From Epiperipatus broadwayi (taxonomy: Eukaryota > Onychophora > Udeonychophora > Euonychophora > Peripatidae): a stretch of 64,000 nt of DNA. The stretch lies in NCBI GenBank assembly GCA_028023455.1, contig JAQFVV010000055.1:6166030-6230029 (forward strand). The letters run 5' to 3'. Positions 10,501 to 25,500 of this stretch are shown here, piece after piece (position 1 is the stretch's first letter; each line of letters begins with the position of its first letter). The notes below the pieces were generated by a model, which saw only the letters and a program-made list of their open reading frames with translations, was not told the DNA's origin and did not search any database. The position numbers were made by a program, and so were the translations under genes.

Positions 10501-13500
10501 TAAAACTAAATTTTCAAGAAAAAGATTTACAAGATTTAAAGATAGAAAAATTAATTAATGTTATTGAAAAATGAAAATGATTATTTTAATTAGTCCAAGT
10601 GAACTAGCCCTTAGGCATTTAAATGTATAAGCAACGGTCAGATAGGAAAACAATAGAAACTAATAGCAAATAAAAAGAAATCCCTTAGGAATCGGACCTC
10701 AACGAAAGGGTCTTCATCATCATGACATAATGTTGAGTTAATCCGCAAAATTAATATAAAAGGAAAGGTTTGGGAATAAAAAAATAATTATTATTAAGAG
10801 AGGACAGATATGTGTTAAGTCGGAGAGGGATTGAAAGACACACTTTCATTCCTTCAGTTGTTCAAAAAAATGAAACATCGTTTTCCGATATTGCAGACCA
10901 CAGGACATCAAGGCCCGGAAAAATACCATCAACCATAAAGGACCAACGGTTAACTGCACACCGATCTCCTTATGACTTCGTGGGAATTAACACCTTCCAT
11001 TACAAGAAATCAGAGACTACGGACATTTTTCAAAACAGTAAGAAATACATAATTAATGAACATTTCTAAACAAAAAGAACTCTAAATGCTAAACTTTTCA
11101 ACATTTTAAATTGAAGAATTTCCTATCTGACTAAATTAGTTATAATTTTATTTGATGTATTTCTTTTGTAAAATCATTTCCATTTATTTATTTTTTTTTT
11201 TTTGTTCTTTAAGTTTTTATTATGATTTCTGTTTTTCGTTAAACTAAATTATATAAATGTTAAATTTAAGTCGGGCGTGAATGACTATATAGATTTGTGA
11301 AGTTTTATTAGGGGAGGGTAATCTTAGGTTATTCGTTTCGTAGTTGAATTAGGTCAATGGATTGGATATATTGGTGTAATTAGTAGATATAGTACGAGGT
11401 TCGCTACGGGCAGAATCGCTAGTATACACCGCACACCCCCTTTTGCCTATGGATGGGATTGTAAGTCGGCAAAAAGGACCACAGTCCCTTCCTATGGAGT
11501 TTTTTTTTTTCATTGCTCTTCTCGTCAGATAGATGTAGTATTCCTATCTGGACGAGAGTCAATTTCTTCTCTTAACCTATATTTGTGCTGTCGTATTCGT
11601 ATTACATTGAATACATCGATATATCAGATGGATTGACGTTGGTTTAACTGCGAACTTTTGGCCTAAGGTTAAATAAGGGATAAAATATTTTCTTTTCAAA
11701 TGCAATCTCTGTAGTCTATTCATACTCGACACTCTAAATGCATTAAATTTAAGTTGGGTATAGACGCTTGCATAAATTCGTTATCAGTTAATTATGTTTT
11801 TGGTTTTCATATTTGATCAAAATATACAGACATTTGGTAAATAATGATACCTTACAGTGAGTATCTAAAATGTATTTATTCGGATGTCTTTTAAGTTATT
11901 GGTGTCAATGCGGCATCTTATGATGAATGCCATTGGGTTTCTTATAAATTTCCCTCTGCAATTCCATCAATGACTTTATATTTTGATCGTTTATGTTTAT
12001 TTTGAAATGTTTTTAACCATGTAATCTATGTAACCAATCTATACTCAACATTATAAAACAAAAATACTAAACTCATCTGTGCGAATTTATAATAGCTTAT
12101 AAAAGTTAAAATCAAATTCTAAAATCAAGTTAAAATCCAAAGTAAATGTTATTCTAAAATAATTTTAAATCTTATATATATGTGTAAATAAATGTTTGTG
12201 TGTTAATTGCTGGCAGTGGTTTCCTTTATTTTGAAAATGTTTTTAGATAAGAATTATTTTATTATCTCTGCATCTCCACTGAGCTAGTGACAATGGACAA
12301 ACGGTCGGAATCAAAATATATAAAATTTTTTTTTTTTAAACTTATGTATCTGCCTACTATATAAATTTTCTAGGTTCAAATGCCTAGTGGCGCCCTGTAG
12401 TGCAGATGCGGTAAGATTAAGACCTATTCATCTGGACTGTTATAATGTATTTAATAGAATTCAACAAAAAGTCTGAAAAAGATCTTCAAATGTACAGTAA
12501 TTTCTTTAAAAAGAAAGATAATATATAAAACTGTAACATTACCTATGACTGTGGACATGAAAGTCGATAAGTGTGAAAAACAGAACAGCAAGAAAATATA
12601 CAGAGTTGGGTATTTTAATCTGAAGCAGGAACGAATGGATTTAAATTGTCCTATTTCAGCCATGTTGTAATTCAATAGTAGAGCGTAAACACAGCAGATA
12701 GCTTAATTCTTTAGTTCTTACAATATAAAACAATTGCACTTCCCTACTCTAGTGGAATCTAGTGTAAGTTTGAGTAATCATCATTTATCACAATTTATTT
12801 CATTCAAATCTTCACCCTCAGACTGATTTTGCTTTATTAATAAGATTTTGGGATTCAAAGTTTGGAAGTGATACAGCAAAACATCTAGAAACTACCTTTA
12901 ATTCCATTACCTGAAATTCAAATCAGCATAAAGTTATGAACCCAAATCAATCTCTTTGAACAGTTAGTATCTATACATTTTAATATCCTTAGTTCATTTT
13001 TAATGTGAGTGCAAGATCTGTCTAATTTGAAATTCAGGTTTTTAGTTGAAATAGTAAAATGGAGTTAAAGGTGATTGCTCTCAAAGTCTCACTGATAAAG
13101 GCAGAAACCAAAAACTGTCTGAATAAAAACAGGGATTTAAATATAATAAATTGACCATCATTGATTACACAAGCTTACAATATAAATGGAGCTAAAGCCT
13201 GGAGCTGCTCTTGTATTAAAGAATTAAGAAAAACCAATCATGGTAGGTCATTCTGAAGAAATGTGATATGATGAACCACCAGGAGTCACTGATATGTTGG
13301 CAAGATCTAATAAGTTATCCCGGAATGAGAATGTAGAAACAATAAACACATTTCTATTATCTATTATAATTTTATATGCGATCATATTTTACAACATTTA
13401 TGAAACAATATCTCAGATATAGTTGCATCAAATCAAAATCCCCTTTTTGGATGTTCAATCAAGAATCTGCAAACCCAAGAATTATGGTATAGAAAATAAA

Positions 13501-16500
13501 TTTATGAGATTCCAAAACAAATTTACTGGTTCCAATTCAACAGCAAAAGCAACTGGATTTGATTTTCCTAGACATTACTGATGTTCATCAACAGATTCTG
13601 GACAACCCACGTTCATTGTACTTGACTGCTTCATAAATGGAATTTAACTGTCACTGATCTATATAATTATGAACAAGCCAAGAACAATTGTGTTATAATC
13701 AAATGATTTAAAAAAAAAAGTAAAGCAGAGAATTTATCTCTTGGTTAGAATCTTTGCTGATTTCTTTATATTTATATTTTTTTAATACTTAATCTATTCT
13801 TTAAAAAAAATCTAAACACTAAATAAATATAACAAATAAATATTAATGACTAAGTTAAAAATAATCCATTTTTTAAAATCAGTGTCCTGAATTACTATTG
13901 GGTTGAACAATAATATAATTTCTGAACTGATTTGAAAATATCAACTGCCTTGTCACATGATATTTCATACAAGAAAATGAAGCTGGGGGATCTTTTTTTT
14001 TGTAAATTGTTCTAAATTTTTGAAAATTATTTAAATATACAATTAAAGTATTTTTATATGAATACAAAATTGAAGATCATTTTGCTTCTTAATTTTGATT
14101 TAAATAAAGATGCCTGCTTTAAAAAAGGAAATAATGCTATAACTAGTCAATTTAACAATTTCTGGATAGAGGAAGGAAACTTCCCAGATACCTGAACAAT
14201 TTGCATAAAAGTTCGGTATTTTTTTCTTAGAGAGTAATGATGCATTAATTGTAATTATATAAACTCGCTGAGCTTATAGTCTACATTATTATTTAAAAAT
14301 AATCACACTTTCAGAAATTAATTTCTTATTTATAAAAAAAGGACTTTAGTATCGTCTCTTGAAAATATTTTAAATTTAGGTACTAATCGGTATGCCAGGC
14401 CAGCAACTTGGTGGCATTGTTTTTCTGCTAAAAACACACAATTATATTGATCCAGGCCCCGACTATTTTTAATTAAATTATTTTTACATTTTCTAAGACT
14501 TTTATTAAAATATTTTTACATCTTCTCCGCCTTTTTTAAAAATATTTTTATATTTTCTCCACCTTTTTAAAAAATATTTTGACATTTGATAAGACTTTTT
14601 TTTACTCATCTTTTGATATTTGATATAACCTTTTTTACCAATATTTTGACATTCTTGAAAATAATTTACGATACAAAATTTGATTCAAATATTTGTACAT
14701 TTTCTTTTCAAAAATGGAAAAATTAAAAACATTGCATAATACAAATAAAGCCAAAACAAAAATTGCCGTATTTTAAAAACAAAAAAAGAAAAACAACGTT
14801 GAAAAAGTCAAAAGTTTTGATCTTAGTGTAACTTTTTTGGGGGGAGATGGGGAGAAATAATTTGTCATCACTGAGACAAAAGTTATTTTTGGTTTGTTTT
14901 TATTTTTAAAAAAAGTTAATAAAAATTGGTTTTAAAAAGAAAAGTTTTAATATATCAGCAGTATACAAGTAAAGCCGAAACAAAAATCGCTGTGTAGCCA
15001 AAAAAAAAGTTGCTATATTTTAAAAAAAAAAAAAAACCAAAGTTGAAAAAGTCAAAGTTTTGATCTTATTTTAATGTTTTTTTTTTGGGTGGGTGGTGGT
15101 GATTGACAAATAATTTGTCATCACTGATGAAACCAAATTTATGATTTCCAAAACTACGTGCAACCTTGGACATTTTATTTGTCTCATAATTTACATGGTT
15201 ATTCGCACGAGTTCTAGGAAAAGGTGCTTGCCCATGACTTTTTGTAATTTTTTCCACCTTCCAAAATTTGTAGGGAAGCAGTGACGATCTTACAATTATT
15301 AGTATCAAATACTATGTCAGGTAGGGGGTAAGATCTTTAATTTGAATGCATATTACAATAGTTATGGCTACTTGAATTCCCTACACCCTCACATCATATG
15401 ATAGCGATCTGTTAAGTGTGCGTATTTGCATAGTGTCAAGAAGCACATTAGCGGGCCATAATATTGGTGTGCAATGCCATATACGCTCTGCAGCAGCTAA
15501 TATGAACAGTACTGTTCTATAGTAAGTTTCTCTGCAAAAGCACAGAAATATTGCGCCATGTAAACGGTATATTTCTGTGCTTTTAGCAAAGAAACAATGC
15601 CACCAGACAGCTGGCCTGGCGGACTGATTAGTACCGAAATTTATTAGAATGAGCATAGCACAAAACAGTCTTTTAAATAAATAACATATTGCAGGGTAAA
15701 GATCACACAAAGAGGAACTGGAGGAGGAAGGCAGAAATTTTCCTGGTGATTACATGATTAATAGTATTTGTTCGGAATAATAGCATGCTTGGTTTTTCAG
15801 GCTCTTGGAAGAGACATTTGTTATTACAATTACTTGATAAAAATATTCTTAGATGCATTTAATTATATATAAACCTATTTTTTGAATATATCATTATTTA
15901 TATTTTAGAAATAAAGGTGTAAATTATACTTCATCACTTCTGATGAGTGAGAATTTGAGTGTTTTCCATAAGATAGATATATATTTTACCAACCAGTGAC
16001 GGATGATTAGTGGGTTGGATTTCTTGAAAAAGAATTTCACTCAGCCCTGATTCAAACCCTAGGGTAGTAATGGTACGTGAACATGCCAGCTTTGCACCAT
16101 GAACACACCCTTCAGAATCAACTATTATTATTTTATAAATGTGACTGCTATGTAGATATAAACTCAGTTTGGGAATAAACTAGACTTCATCATTTCTGAT
16201 GAAAGTCTAAACTGCATGAATTTAACCAAAGACATTCAAACAAAATAACAATCGGGTGTAAACTTATATATGAATAAGATAACTATTCTAGCATATATGG
16301 TCACTACTGTAAATTCCATATATATATTTCAATAATATATATATTCACATAAAAATAGACATTAAAAACCAAAAGCTAAATTTGTCAATAAAATAAGCAT
16401 TTTACACTTGAGAAATTTGCTCATAACAGTGAAACCATTGGTTGTGTTATAGAGTTTATTTTTTGGCTAGTCTGGTTGATTTGGAACTAATTTTAATATA

Positions 16501-19500
16501 AAAATAGATATGTTGGATGTAATAAGGAAGTATATGCTGGGATGATGTGGAGAAGAGAGGCTAGAGATTGAGGAAGACAGATTGAACTTGGAGAGACCAC
16601 CCTGCAGTGTAACGATAATGGATCAAAATGATGTTAGTAAATGTAGAAATAAAATTGGTAACGTTTTGTTGATTATTTTGTTTTTGCTTTCATGGAATGA
16701 TAATTAAGCAAAATCAGCATTCTAAAGATAAAATTAGAGAAAAATGCATTAAAAAAAAGCATTTACTGTGATAAAGAATGTGCCTGCATTGTGAAGCAAC
16801 CTTGGTGATTTTCTAAAAAGACAGGATAATCCTTGAGCTTATTTACAATATCCAAATTATGTGATTGTTTATTGATTATAGAAGACATTGCATTTAATTA
16901 CATTCCACATCTTAAAATAAAGCAATTAAAATCTGCTCAATATAAGTAAGATCTAAGCCTATTCTGATTTGCGGTTAATCACGTTTTTTTAACATGGTAT
17001 AGTAAATTTATAATAAATTTTAGAATTAGCCATTTTTTCTAAAGTCTATGGAAAAACCAATGCGCACTATGCATGCTTAAGTTACATGTTTTTATAAATA
17101 AATTCGCATATTTTTCAACGAGATGATAAAAAACATGTCATGACTTTTAATTTTTGATTTACAACAATTTTTCTGAATGTTTAATTTTTTTCTTCTTTTT
17201 ATTGGAGGGAGGGGGCGGACGACAAATGTTTTACTACAATTCAGGATTACAAAAATAAATTTATAGAGGGCTGAGGTATATACAATTTTTTAAATGTTAT
17301 ATTTTTATATTATTTCAATTTAAAAGTACTTTTAACTATATAAATCTATAAAGAATATGTTTATCTTATAATTTTTATTACATTTTAAAATATTTGTGAA
17401 AGAAATTGGCCACATAATTATATACACAATACACCCATTTCCGTTAAGTATTGTATTTTGTTTTTCCATTTTTTATAAATGTCATTATTAAAATAAATTG
17501 TTGAAATAACTTATTATTTTGATTCAAAACTATTCATTCAAGCATGTAAAAGTAATTTAAAGTGATTATTTAATATCTTCACGCTTTCACTTTCAAACAC
17601 TTAAGATTCGCCCATACAAAAGCGTTTGGGTTCGAAAAGATAGATGGCCATTCTATCTTTTCTAAAGACTTTATCATGTGGTTGAAGTGTTAGTATTCAT
17701 TCATTTTATATTTAAAATCCAAAGCGCATGTGCAACAGTTTAATGCTGTTTAAATATTATTATATATTAGTTTTAAAATATTTTGATTATATTTCTTAAT
17801 ATTAGTTTGTAAAAAAAATCGGCCAAATAATTATATGTTTATTCGTATAATTTTTATATATGTGTATATAGATATGTACACGAGTAAATCAATCCATTTG
17901 AGATAAGTATTGTTAAGCCGGCCAAATAATCCCATGTTTATTCATATAACTTTTATATGTGTGTATATAGATATATACAGATCAGTAAATCAATCCATTT
18001 CAGATAAGTATTGCTAATTTATTTTTCTATCTTTAAATGCCATTATTAAAATACATTCTTGAAAATAATTCTTACTATAATTAATGTTTATTTTGTCAGG
18101 AAAGTAAGAGCCCTAAAGGTAATGTATGGAAGAAAGAATATGATCAGAGACTGTGCTGAAGGCTTCCACTTTCCTGGAAGGGGGGGGGGAAGGAATCTCA
18201 GATAAATATATATTAGAATATGTTTAGAATATTTAAAATGTTCAAAATTATTTATACTTAAATTTACAATTTCTGAGTATATTCAAAGTAATTAATTTTA
18301 AAAGTGTTTAAATTTTTTACTTAATGCTCATTATTACATTTTCTCAGCATTATTATTTTTATGGTATGTTAGTTTTAAGGATCATTTAATATTTTATATT
18401 TTTTAAAATTACATTTTCAAGAGTTGTTTAAAAAAATCAACATGGTGTTTTTATGAGGAAAAGTTAAATGATCTCATTCAAAATATTATAATTTTCTATG
18501 AATAATTTATCAATGTGTTAAAATTTATATTACTCATAGATCGTAGTTACTCATACTGCAGTTAGCCCAATATGTGCTTTTTGATCTTGGTATCTCTTAA
18601 GTTAATTAGTAATTATAATAATAAATATATAATTTCTTTGACATAATTCTAATAATAAAAGATTAATGATTTTCCAAAATCATCTGAAATCAAATGACCA
18701 ATCAAAAAGTAGTTCAGTGGAGCTGGAAATTATGCTGTATTTAGCCATACAATTTCAATTATACACTATACAAAGAAAAATGTAAACAAACAAACAATAA
18801 AAACACCCTAAAATCCACAAATTTTGTGAAATTCAAGCAACCATTTTTCTTTCTTTGAATGCCATAAGATATCATATAAAAAAAGAAAAAAAAACGTAAA
18901 ATTAATAAATTTTACCACATACCATTTTCTATTTCCGAGTATCATACACAATTTTATTCTTTTGTTATCTTCAATCAAAAAAAAGCAAGTCATATATAAT
19001 GTGACATTACTTTTATAAGCTTGTATTTATATTACGTATGAAATAATTGCTGGGTTTTGAATTTATATTTTAGATCTAGTGCCTGAATATTCTAGCTCTT
19101 CACTGAAGTGAGCCATAAGCTCGAAACCAATTGGTCTGGAGATGGGAATGTTCCGGATAGAGATTTTAAATATTTTCTCTTACTGCATTATCAATTAAGA
19201 GCTTGTTTGAGCTATTGATATGCTCTCTGTATTACATTTTTGTTATCTTTTCCAAATTTGATGTGCAGTATTTTGTGTAATACAATATTTTTTGAGCATA
19301 ATACTAAGTTTTACAAAATTTTAGAACGTACTAAAGGTTGATATTGATTTTAAAAACATCAATATAATTAGAGATTTGTATATGAAAAGAGTAATCGGAA
19401 AAACAACAACATCCAGACTGTATTTAATAGTGATGAAAGACAAACATTTCATTATTTATTTTATTTTAAAAATAAAAATATGGGAGTTATTTTTTTCTTA

Positions 19501-22500
19501 TTCTTATTGTTTAGCAAACACAGGGGAATGTAAATGTATCTCCTCAATTTATTACGACTAACTATCATTTTTTTTTTAAAATTTTGTTTAAACTATAATC
19601 TTAATTTATATATGCATACTACACATATAAAAAAAGCTATGATTATATATGTGCATGTTGAAAAGTACTGTACATTTGCAATTCAATAAACAATACATAT
19701 TCTAATCAATGTTTATCAACACAATCTCAGCTATTATATGCTATATATGGTTCTATGCGAAGGACGCTTGGAACAAAATATAGTTTAGTTCATGGCTCTA
19801 CTGTATTTCAAATCACAGTCCAAATCTTGAACAGTAGAAAATATTTTAATGGGAACAACTCTATGAAAATAATAAAAATATATAATAAACTAAAAGGAAA
19901 ATATATATATGCTTATTTTTTTTTTCTTGTTATATTATGTTAAACTCAATAATTTATTTAGAAATAAAACAGAAATATTCTATAATTACAAATTAAGCAA
20001 ACTGTTACAATTTTCCCTGACAAAAAAATTGTGTATCAAAATAAATCGGGATGTATTTAACTTCCAACATATATAAAATGCACAAAATACAACAAACATG
20101 ATGTACAAGTCAACAAAGTCCTCACTTCTTATAAGTCCCAAGCTCCATAAATATTTTTTGTAATGCAACGTAATGATTATTTTCTTTTTGCATTTCTTTA
20201 TCCCTTATTTAAATACAGTTTCAATATTTTCCCTGTTTTTTTAATGTTTATTTTCAAATTGTTAAAAAAAATTTTAATATTCTGCGCCATGGCTAATGGC
20301 TACACACACACTTAAATGGAAATCCGAAATATATAAATATTTAATTTAAGCAAGAAATCGTAGAACATTTCACTTAAATAGAAGAATGCCTGCATGTGTT
20401 TAATTACAATAATACAGAAATACATAATATATTTGTAATTATACTCTTACCCCTTTTAAAAGAATATCCATATCAAAAACACTATGTACTTTATCAAATA
20501 CTATGTAAATATGAATTTTGACTTGATTGGCTTCAACAAATGTCAGTTCAGGATTACAACACTTCGCGTAAACGGAAATGATGACAAAGGATCCGGTCTG
20601 GTGCCAGTCATATCTACACGGTGGCTGATCTTTGTTTACTTCCTACAAATATAAAATAATTTCAGTACTTTTAAAGTATTACTTTATTCGAGAGAGAGAA
20701 AAATTAATTACCTTTTTTGAAGACCATTTATGTTTACCGGTGGTACAGCCTTCTTGTTTTAAAAAATTTGAAAAATCGCTCGTTTTTTTCTTACAACATA
20801 ACCAGTATTTCATTCTAAAAATTCAAACATAATTTGAAAACAAACAAACAAAAAACAACAACATATGTAACTAAATATGAACATCATAAATTACCCTTCG
20901 TGAAAGATTGGAACTCCTGGGTGATATACACAATCACTATTATTACTATCTTCATTTTCATAAACCTTAAAATATCCATATATATATATATTCATAAACT
21001 TTAAAACATATAATATCTATTATGTTCAAAGCAGTATTTTTATGGATTTAATAAACAATTTCATACGAATTATTTATGAAGACCGATTTAAAAATATTCA
21101 TTTTTTGAGACTATCTACTGGTTATAAAATAAAATAAATTGATTCTCATATATGATAGCCTGAATCCGTATACTATAATATACTTTCAGAAACATTGTGT
21201 CTGAACAGATAAATGAAATGTTTTATAAGTTTTGCTAATACATGCTAAAAATTCTAACTCTACGTAATCCAGTCTGCTCCAACAAGAATGGTTCAAAATG
21301 ACTGAAATTTCTTATTGCAGCATTTTTTTATGCGTTGACTTTGGCGAGCTCTAATTAAAATTTAAAATTAAAGGACTGGGATTGATTCTGTGCCTACATT
21401 AAAATAAAGAAATTGTACTAATATACTTCTTTTACAATTTAGACAATGCAAATACAATACTTTATTATGACAAAATTCCAAATCTAGCGGACAGTTTCGA
21501 CTGTCCAACAATCTTCTTCAGAATTTTTACCATTACTTAAAAGAAAAAAAAAAGTTTTTTAGTTTGCTCACTTCCTCTCTTAGATCTGTCTCAGTATAAA
21601 GATCCTGAGTAAATTCTAGATAAAGATATCGTTCAAATTAACAATAAACAAACTTGAAGAGCAAATGATAATAAAGATGCCAGATTTTACGTTTTACAAT
21701 ATATATAAAATTAGAGAGGATTTGAACATAGATGTAATTGCTTATGTGACAAAATTAAAAGATAATAAAGTGATTACAATCTTATAAAATAAAACCACAC
21801 GAATTGCAATCGGAAATATAGAATAAAAAAAAAATCCACTTCAGATGTTCTCAACCTATTTTTTAATTGTATAAATTTCTAAGTAACCTTGACAACATTT
21901 ACCAAACATACAGTACAGTTCTTGATCTATGATCAAAGAATACAAGCCCTCAAAAGAGAGTGCTTTTGGTCTTTTAAACACTCTCCTATACTAAAGGATT
22001 AGACAAAATCAGATTTATACAGCATGGCAAACTTACCATATAATACAGTGCTTACTTTAGGAAAGAAAATATACTTTTTATTAACATTAATTATGGCAAA
22101 GTTGAACAAATGTTGGTAAGAAGTACTTTCAAGCAATTCATTTATAGTTCCACCTTTTATTGACTTCCATAATGACAAAGAAAAGTATATGTTGACTATC
22201 TGAAGGTTGTGACTATGACATTTTACTTCCAGTTATATGTTGCATTATTTCTACCATCTAGCTAAATTAAATACGTTTAGAAAAATTCAAATTCGATTCA
22301 TCCATTTTCCAAATCCGTACAACTGTTAGTAATAATCTAAAGCAGTATGGAATAAGTTTAGTGGTATTATTCTCCCTGTTTCAAATACCGACCTTATTGG
22401 TGACAGCTAACATGGGAATAAAAACAGTGATCTTCAGATTTGTGAATATTAAATTTTAAGGTGACCCTCTACCTAATTAGGCTATTCTTTCAAAGACAAT

Positions 22501-25500
22501 AGTTAGGGGAAATTTTTTTTTATTAATTTATAAAAAGGTCCTCCTGATTTGTCCATACATATTTTTTTCTTTTAAGGGCAAGCTTTAATGTGTGGTTTCC
22601 AAAAATATGGATTATCACACTAAGTTCATTTATGGAGGTTATTTGCCAATATCATGTGAGCAGCTTTTTTAAAAAACTCTACCCAATATTCTTGTGTCAA
22701 TTTGTGTATATTAGTAACAAAAATGTATTTGCAAAGTATAAGTTAACATTTAGATTTTTCTAAAAACATGGAATAATTCAACTAGATGACGGTAATAAAT
22801 ATTCCAATATATAACTATAAGTAAACATTCTCATGCTATTTCCCTTATCGATTCAAATAAAGACTAGTTTGATTAAGTACATCATTTTTCAGCAATTACT
22901 TTCTCAAAGGAAGTGAAATGAACATTTTTTTCATAAGTAATTTTGTCGCATTTTAGATTACACACACTAAAACATTCAATCATCTGGTCATTGTGATTTT
23001 CAAAAAAAAAAAAAAAAAAGGTATTAGTCTCATCTTTCCATTTTCAGTCCTCACTATATAAATCATGCCCCCCTTTGGTAAATTTTTGCAATATTTTTTT
23101 TACATTAAAAAAATAAAAAAAAAAACATTGACTGTGGCCAAAATCAAGAATATCTGAAACAAGTGTACCGGTGGGTATTTATTTTATCTCCTTTTCTCCA
23201 TATCTGCACATTTTCTTATTTTAAGTTTAAGATTGCTTTTAATGAATCTCATAATTTACTTTAAAACAATATGTTTACAAAATATTTTTTTTCCTATTCC
23301 TCTAAGTGTAATTAAAGCAATTAAAAAGCTTTTAGCAGGAGGTTAATATCTTAATTTGTTTTCCCACCCTTCATACATTTACGCAACATTAATAACACAA
23401 AATTATGAATATTATGGTCTCCCATATCTACAGCTTCAATAACTGGTTTCAATAATCTGCATCAAAATACAATTAAATAAAAAAAAGATAATTTTCCATT
23501 GCAATTGTAAAATATTACAAGTAAAATAACTTAAGTTTTTGAATTCAACATCACTTTTCTACTTCATCAAGAAATTTCATTACGTGAAGAATTAAAAAAT
23601 AAAGAAATAAAATAGTAAGCTTTATTTTTTAGATGATATCGTAATGAGTATAATTTTTAAAAACATTAATATTGAACAAAGTCACAAATGAGAGAATGAA
23701 ATAAAGTCACTAATCTAATTTTACTTGTTCCTTTACAAGAAAAAAAGAAGGAATATGCTGTCATTTAAAAACAGAAGTCTTTTTTAAAAAAAAAAAAAGA
23801 CAGTATTAATTTAAAATAAAATTGGAGCATAGGTATGTGTATATATATAATAATGTCTAAAAATAACTACAAATTTCAATATATTATTGCTAAGGCTTAG
23901 AAATAAATGACATGGGTATGGCAATCCTATAGTATTTAAATAAATATTTTATTAATAACCATTAAGTATCAATAAGTAAGCTCTTTGTTTTTCCAAAATG
24001 GTCCATTCATTTTACCACATGTAACATTTCATTCATTTTGTTCTTTTTACATCCTTATGCATATTATGTTACAATTATTACTTACATTTCGACCATCTAC
24101 TTTATGGCGATACAAAAGGATTATTCCTATAAAATATATATTTATAATATAGCAACATGCATATCTTTACATTATTTTTTTCTCTATATTTATAATCCCA
24201 TCATTACATATCATACTTCACATGATCACCATTTCTTATGCTTGCTTATAACTGTTATTAACGCAAAACTCTGCATACAGTATTGCCACTCAGTGCAAGC
24301 CAGAGTAATCAATGGATGCCAGAAGGCTTGTGCATAAAATCACCATCTAGTGCCTACTCATCTAATATCCCCAGACCAGTTTCTGGCTTGTGGCCTTGTC
24401 AGTGAGGAGTCTTGGATCTGAGAGCACTGCATCTAGATCTTAGGATCTAATGCAATCCTCCAGCAGCTACCTTTTATCTCTACTTAACTACAAAACTATG
24501 AGTCTTAAATTGAAAACACAATATTAGCTTATATAGTCATATAGGTCTGAACTCAGTTCAGTACCTATATATTTTGGTGTCTTTGGTTCTTTAATTACTC
24601 TGGCTTGCACTGAGTGGCAATACTGTATGAAAAATTTTGCCTGTTTGAATATCATACTTCCTTAGAACAAATTTTTATATTCTAAATTTCTCTACATATT
24701 TTGTTTTTTAAACTATCAAATAACGCTTCATAAAAATGTGTTTCTAAGAAAAAATATATATAATAATGGAAATATAAATATAAAGAAGAATGTAAAGTTT
24801 TGTATTACATAAAATAATCTTTATTATGCTGAATGTTATTTATAAATTGTTGTAAACATATCTTATATATTGTATTACTATATTATAAATTTCCTTGAAG
24901 ATGACTGTAAAAAATGGTCAAATTATAAGAGTAAGGCTATAAATGTAATATGCATAAGAATATAAAAGAAAAACAAATGGTTCATAAAACAAAACTTAAA
25001 GGAAAAAATGTGTGGAGTATTTTATGTGTTACAATCCTATAGCATACAAAGAATCATCTACCGATATATTCTCTTCCTTTTTCCATTATAACCCTCACAT
25101 CGTAGAAGATACTAGAAAAAAGTAGCAGATGCAAGAATCTAATGTCATAAGATGAGCGTAAGTAATTGAACACATTTAAAATATGTCATTATATATTTCA
25201 ACAAATTCCTGCAGAAGAACTGCAGATAGGATCTGGAAACTGAATTATGAAAAGACAAGAAATACAACACTAGTATAAAAAATGGCCAACATCAATGCAG
25301 TAATATTAGAATTTTCAGCAATTTAGATCATAACTTTGCACTTGGCAAGGTAAATACTTAAGGAATTAAAATAAAGTTCAAAGAAATCTTATCAAGATAA
25401 AAAAGTAGAATAATAAAAAAAAATATCGGTCAATCAATATTTAAGGAGAATGTCATTAAGACTTTGGAACAATCAATATTTAAGGAGAATGTCATTAAGA

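Larger units (their letters stand above)
7563..20450. other. Large CHORDC1 intron (12.9 kb)
   Basis: No exon was supported. It holds an inverted-repeat element (8631-8972), a RepA relic (12738-13195), a tRNA-like segment (16040-16098), diverged tandem repeats (14480-15134, 17821-18014), a small hairpin (11520-11557), an unexplained 109-codon ORF with an internal inverted repeat (15381-15710) and a hammerhead-like fold (19086-19152). 9000-11500 and 18100-19050 otherwise show nothing I can name. Confidence 0.7.

Noticed and set aside
12270-12315. Hammerhead-like text CCACTGAGCTAG...AAACGGTCGG
   Set aside because: Core CTGAnGA is broken and no stem I or II pairing could be drawn.
24038-24337. 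99-codon plus-strand ORF
   Set aside because: Starts in simple AT-rich DNA and ends in a RepA copy; Tyr/Ile-rich composition typical of chance frames here.
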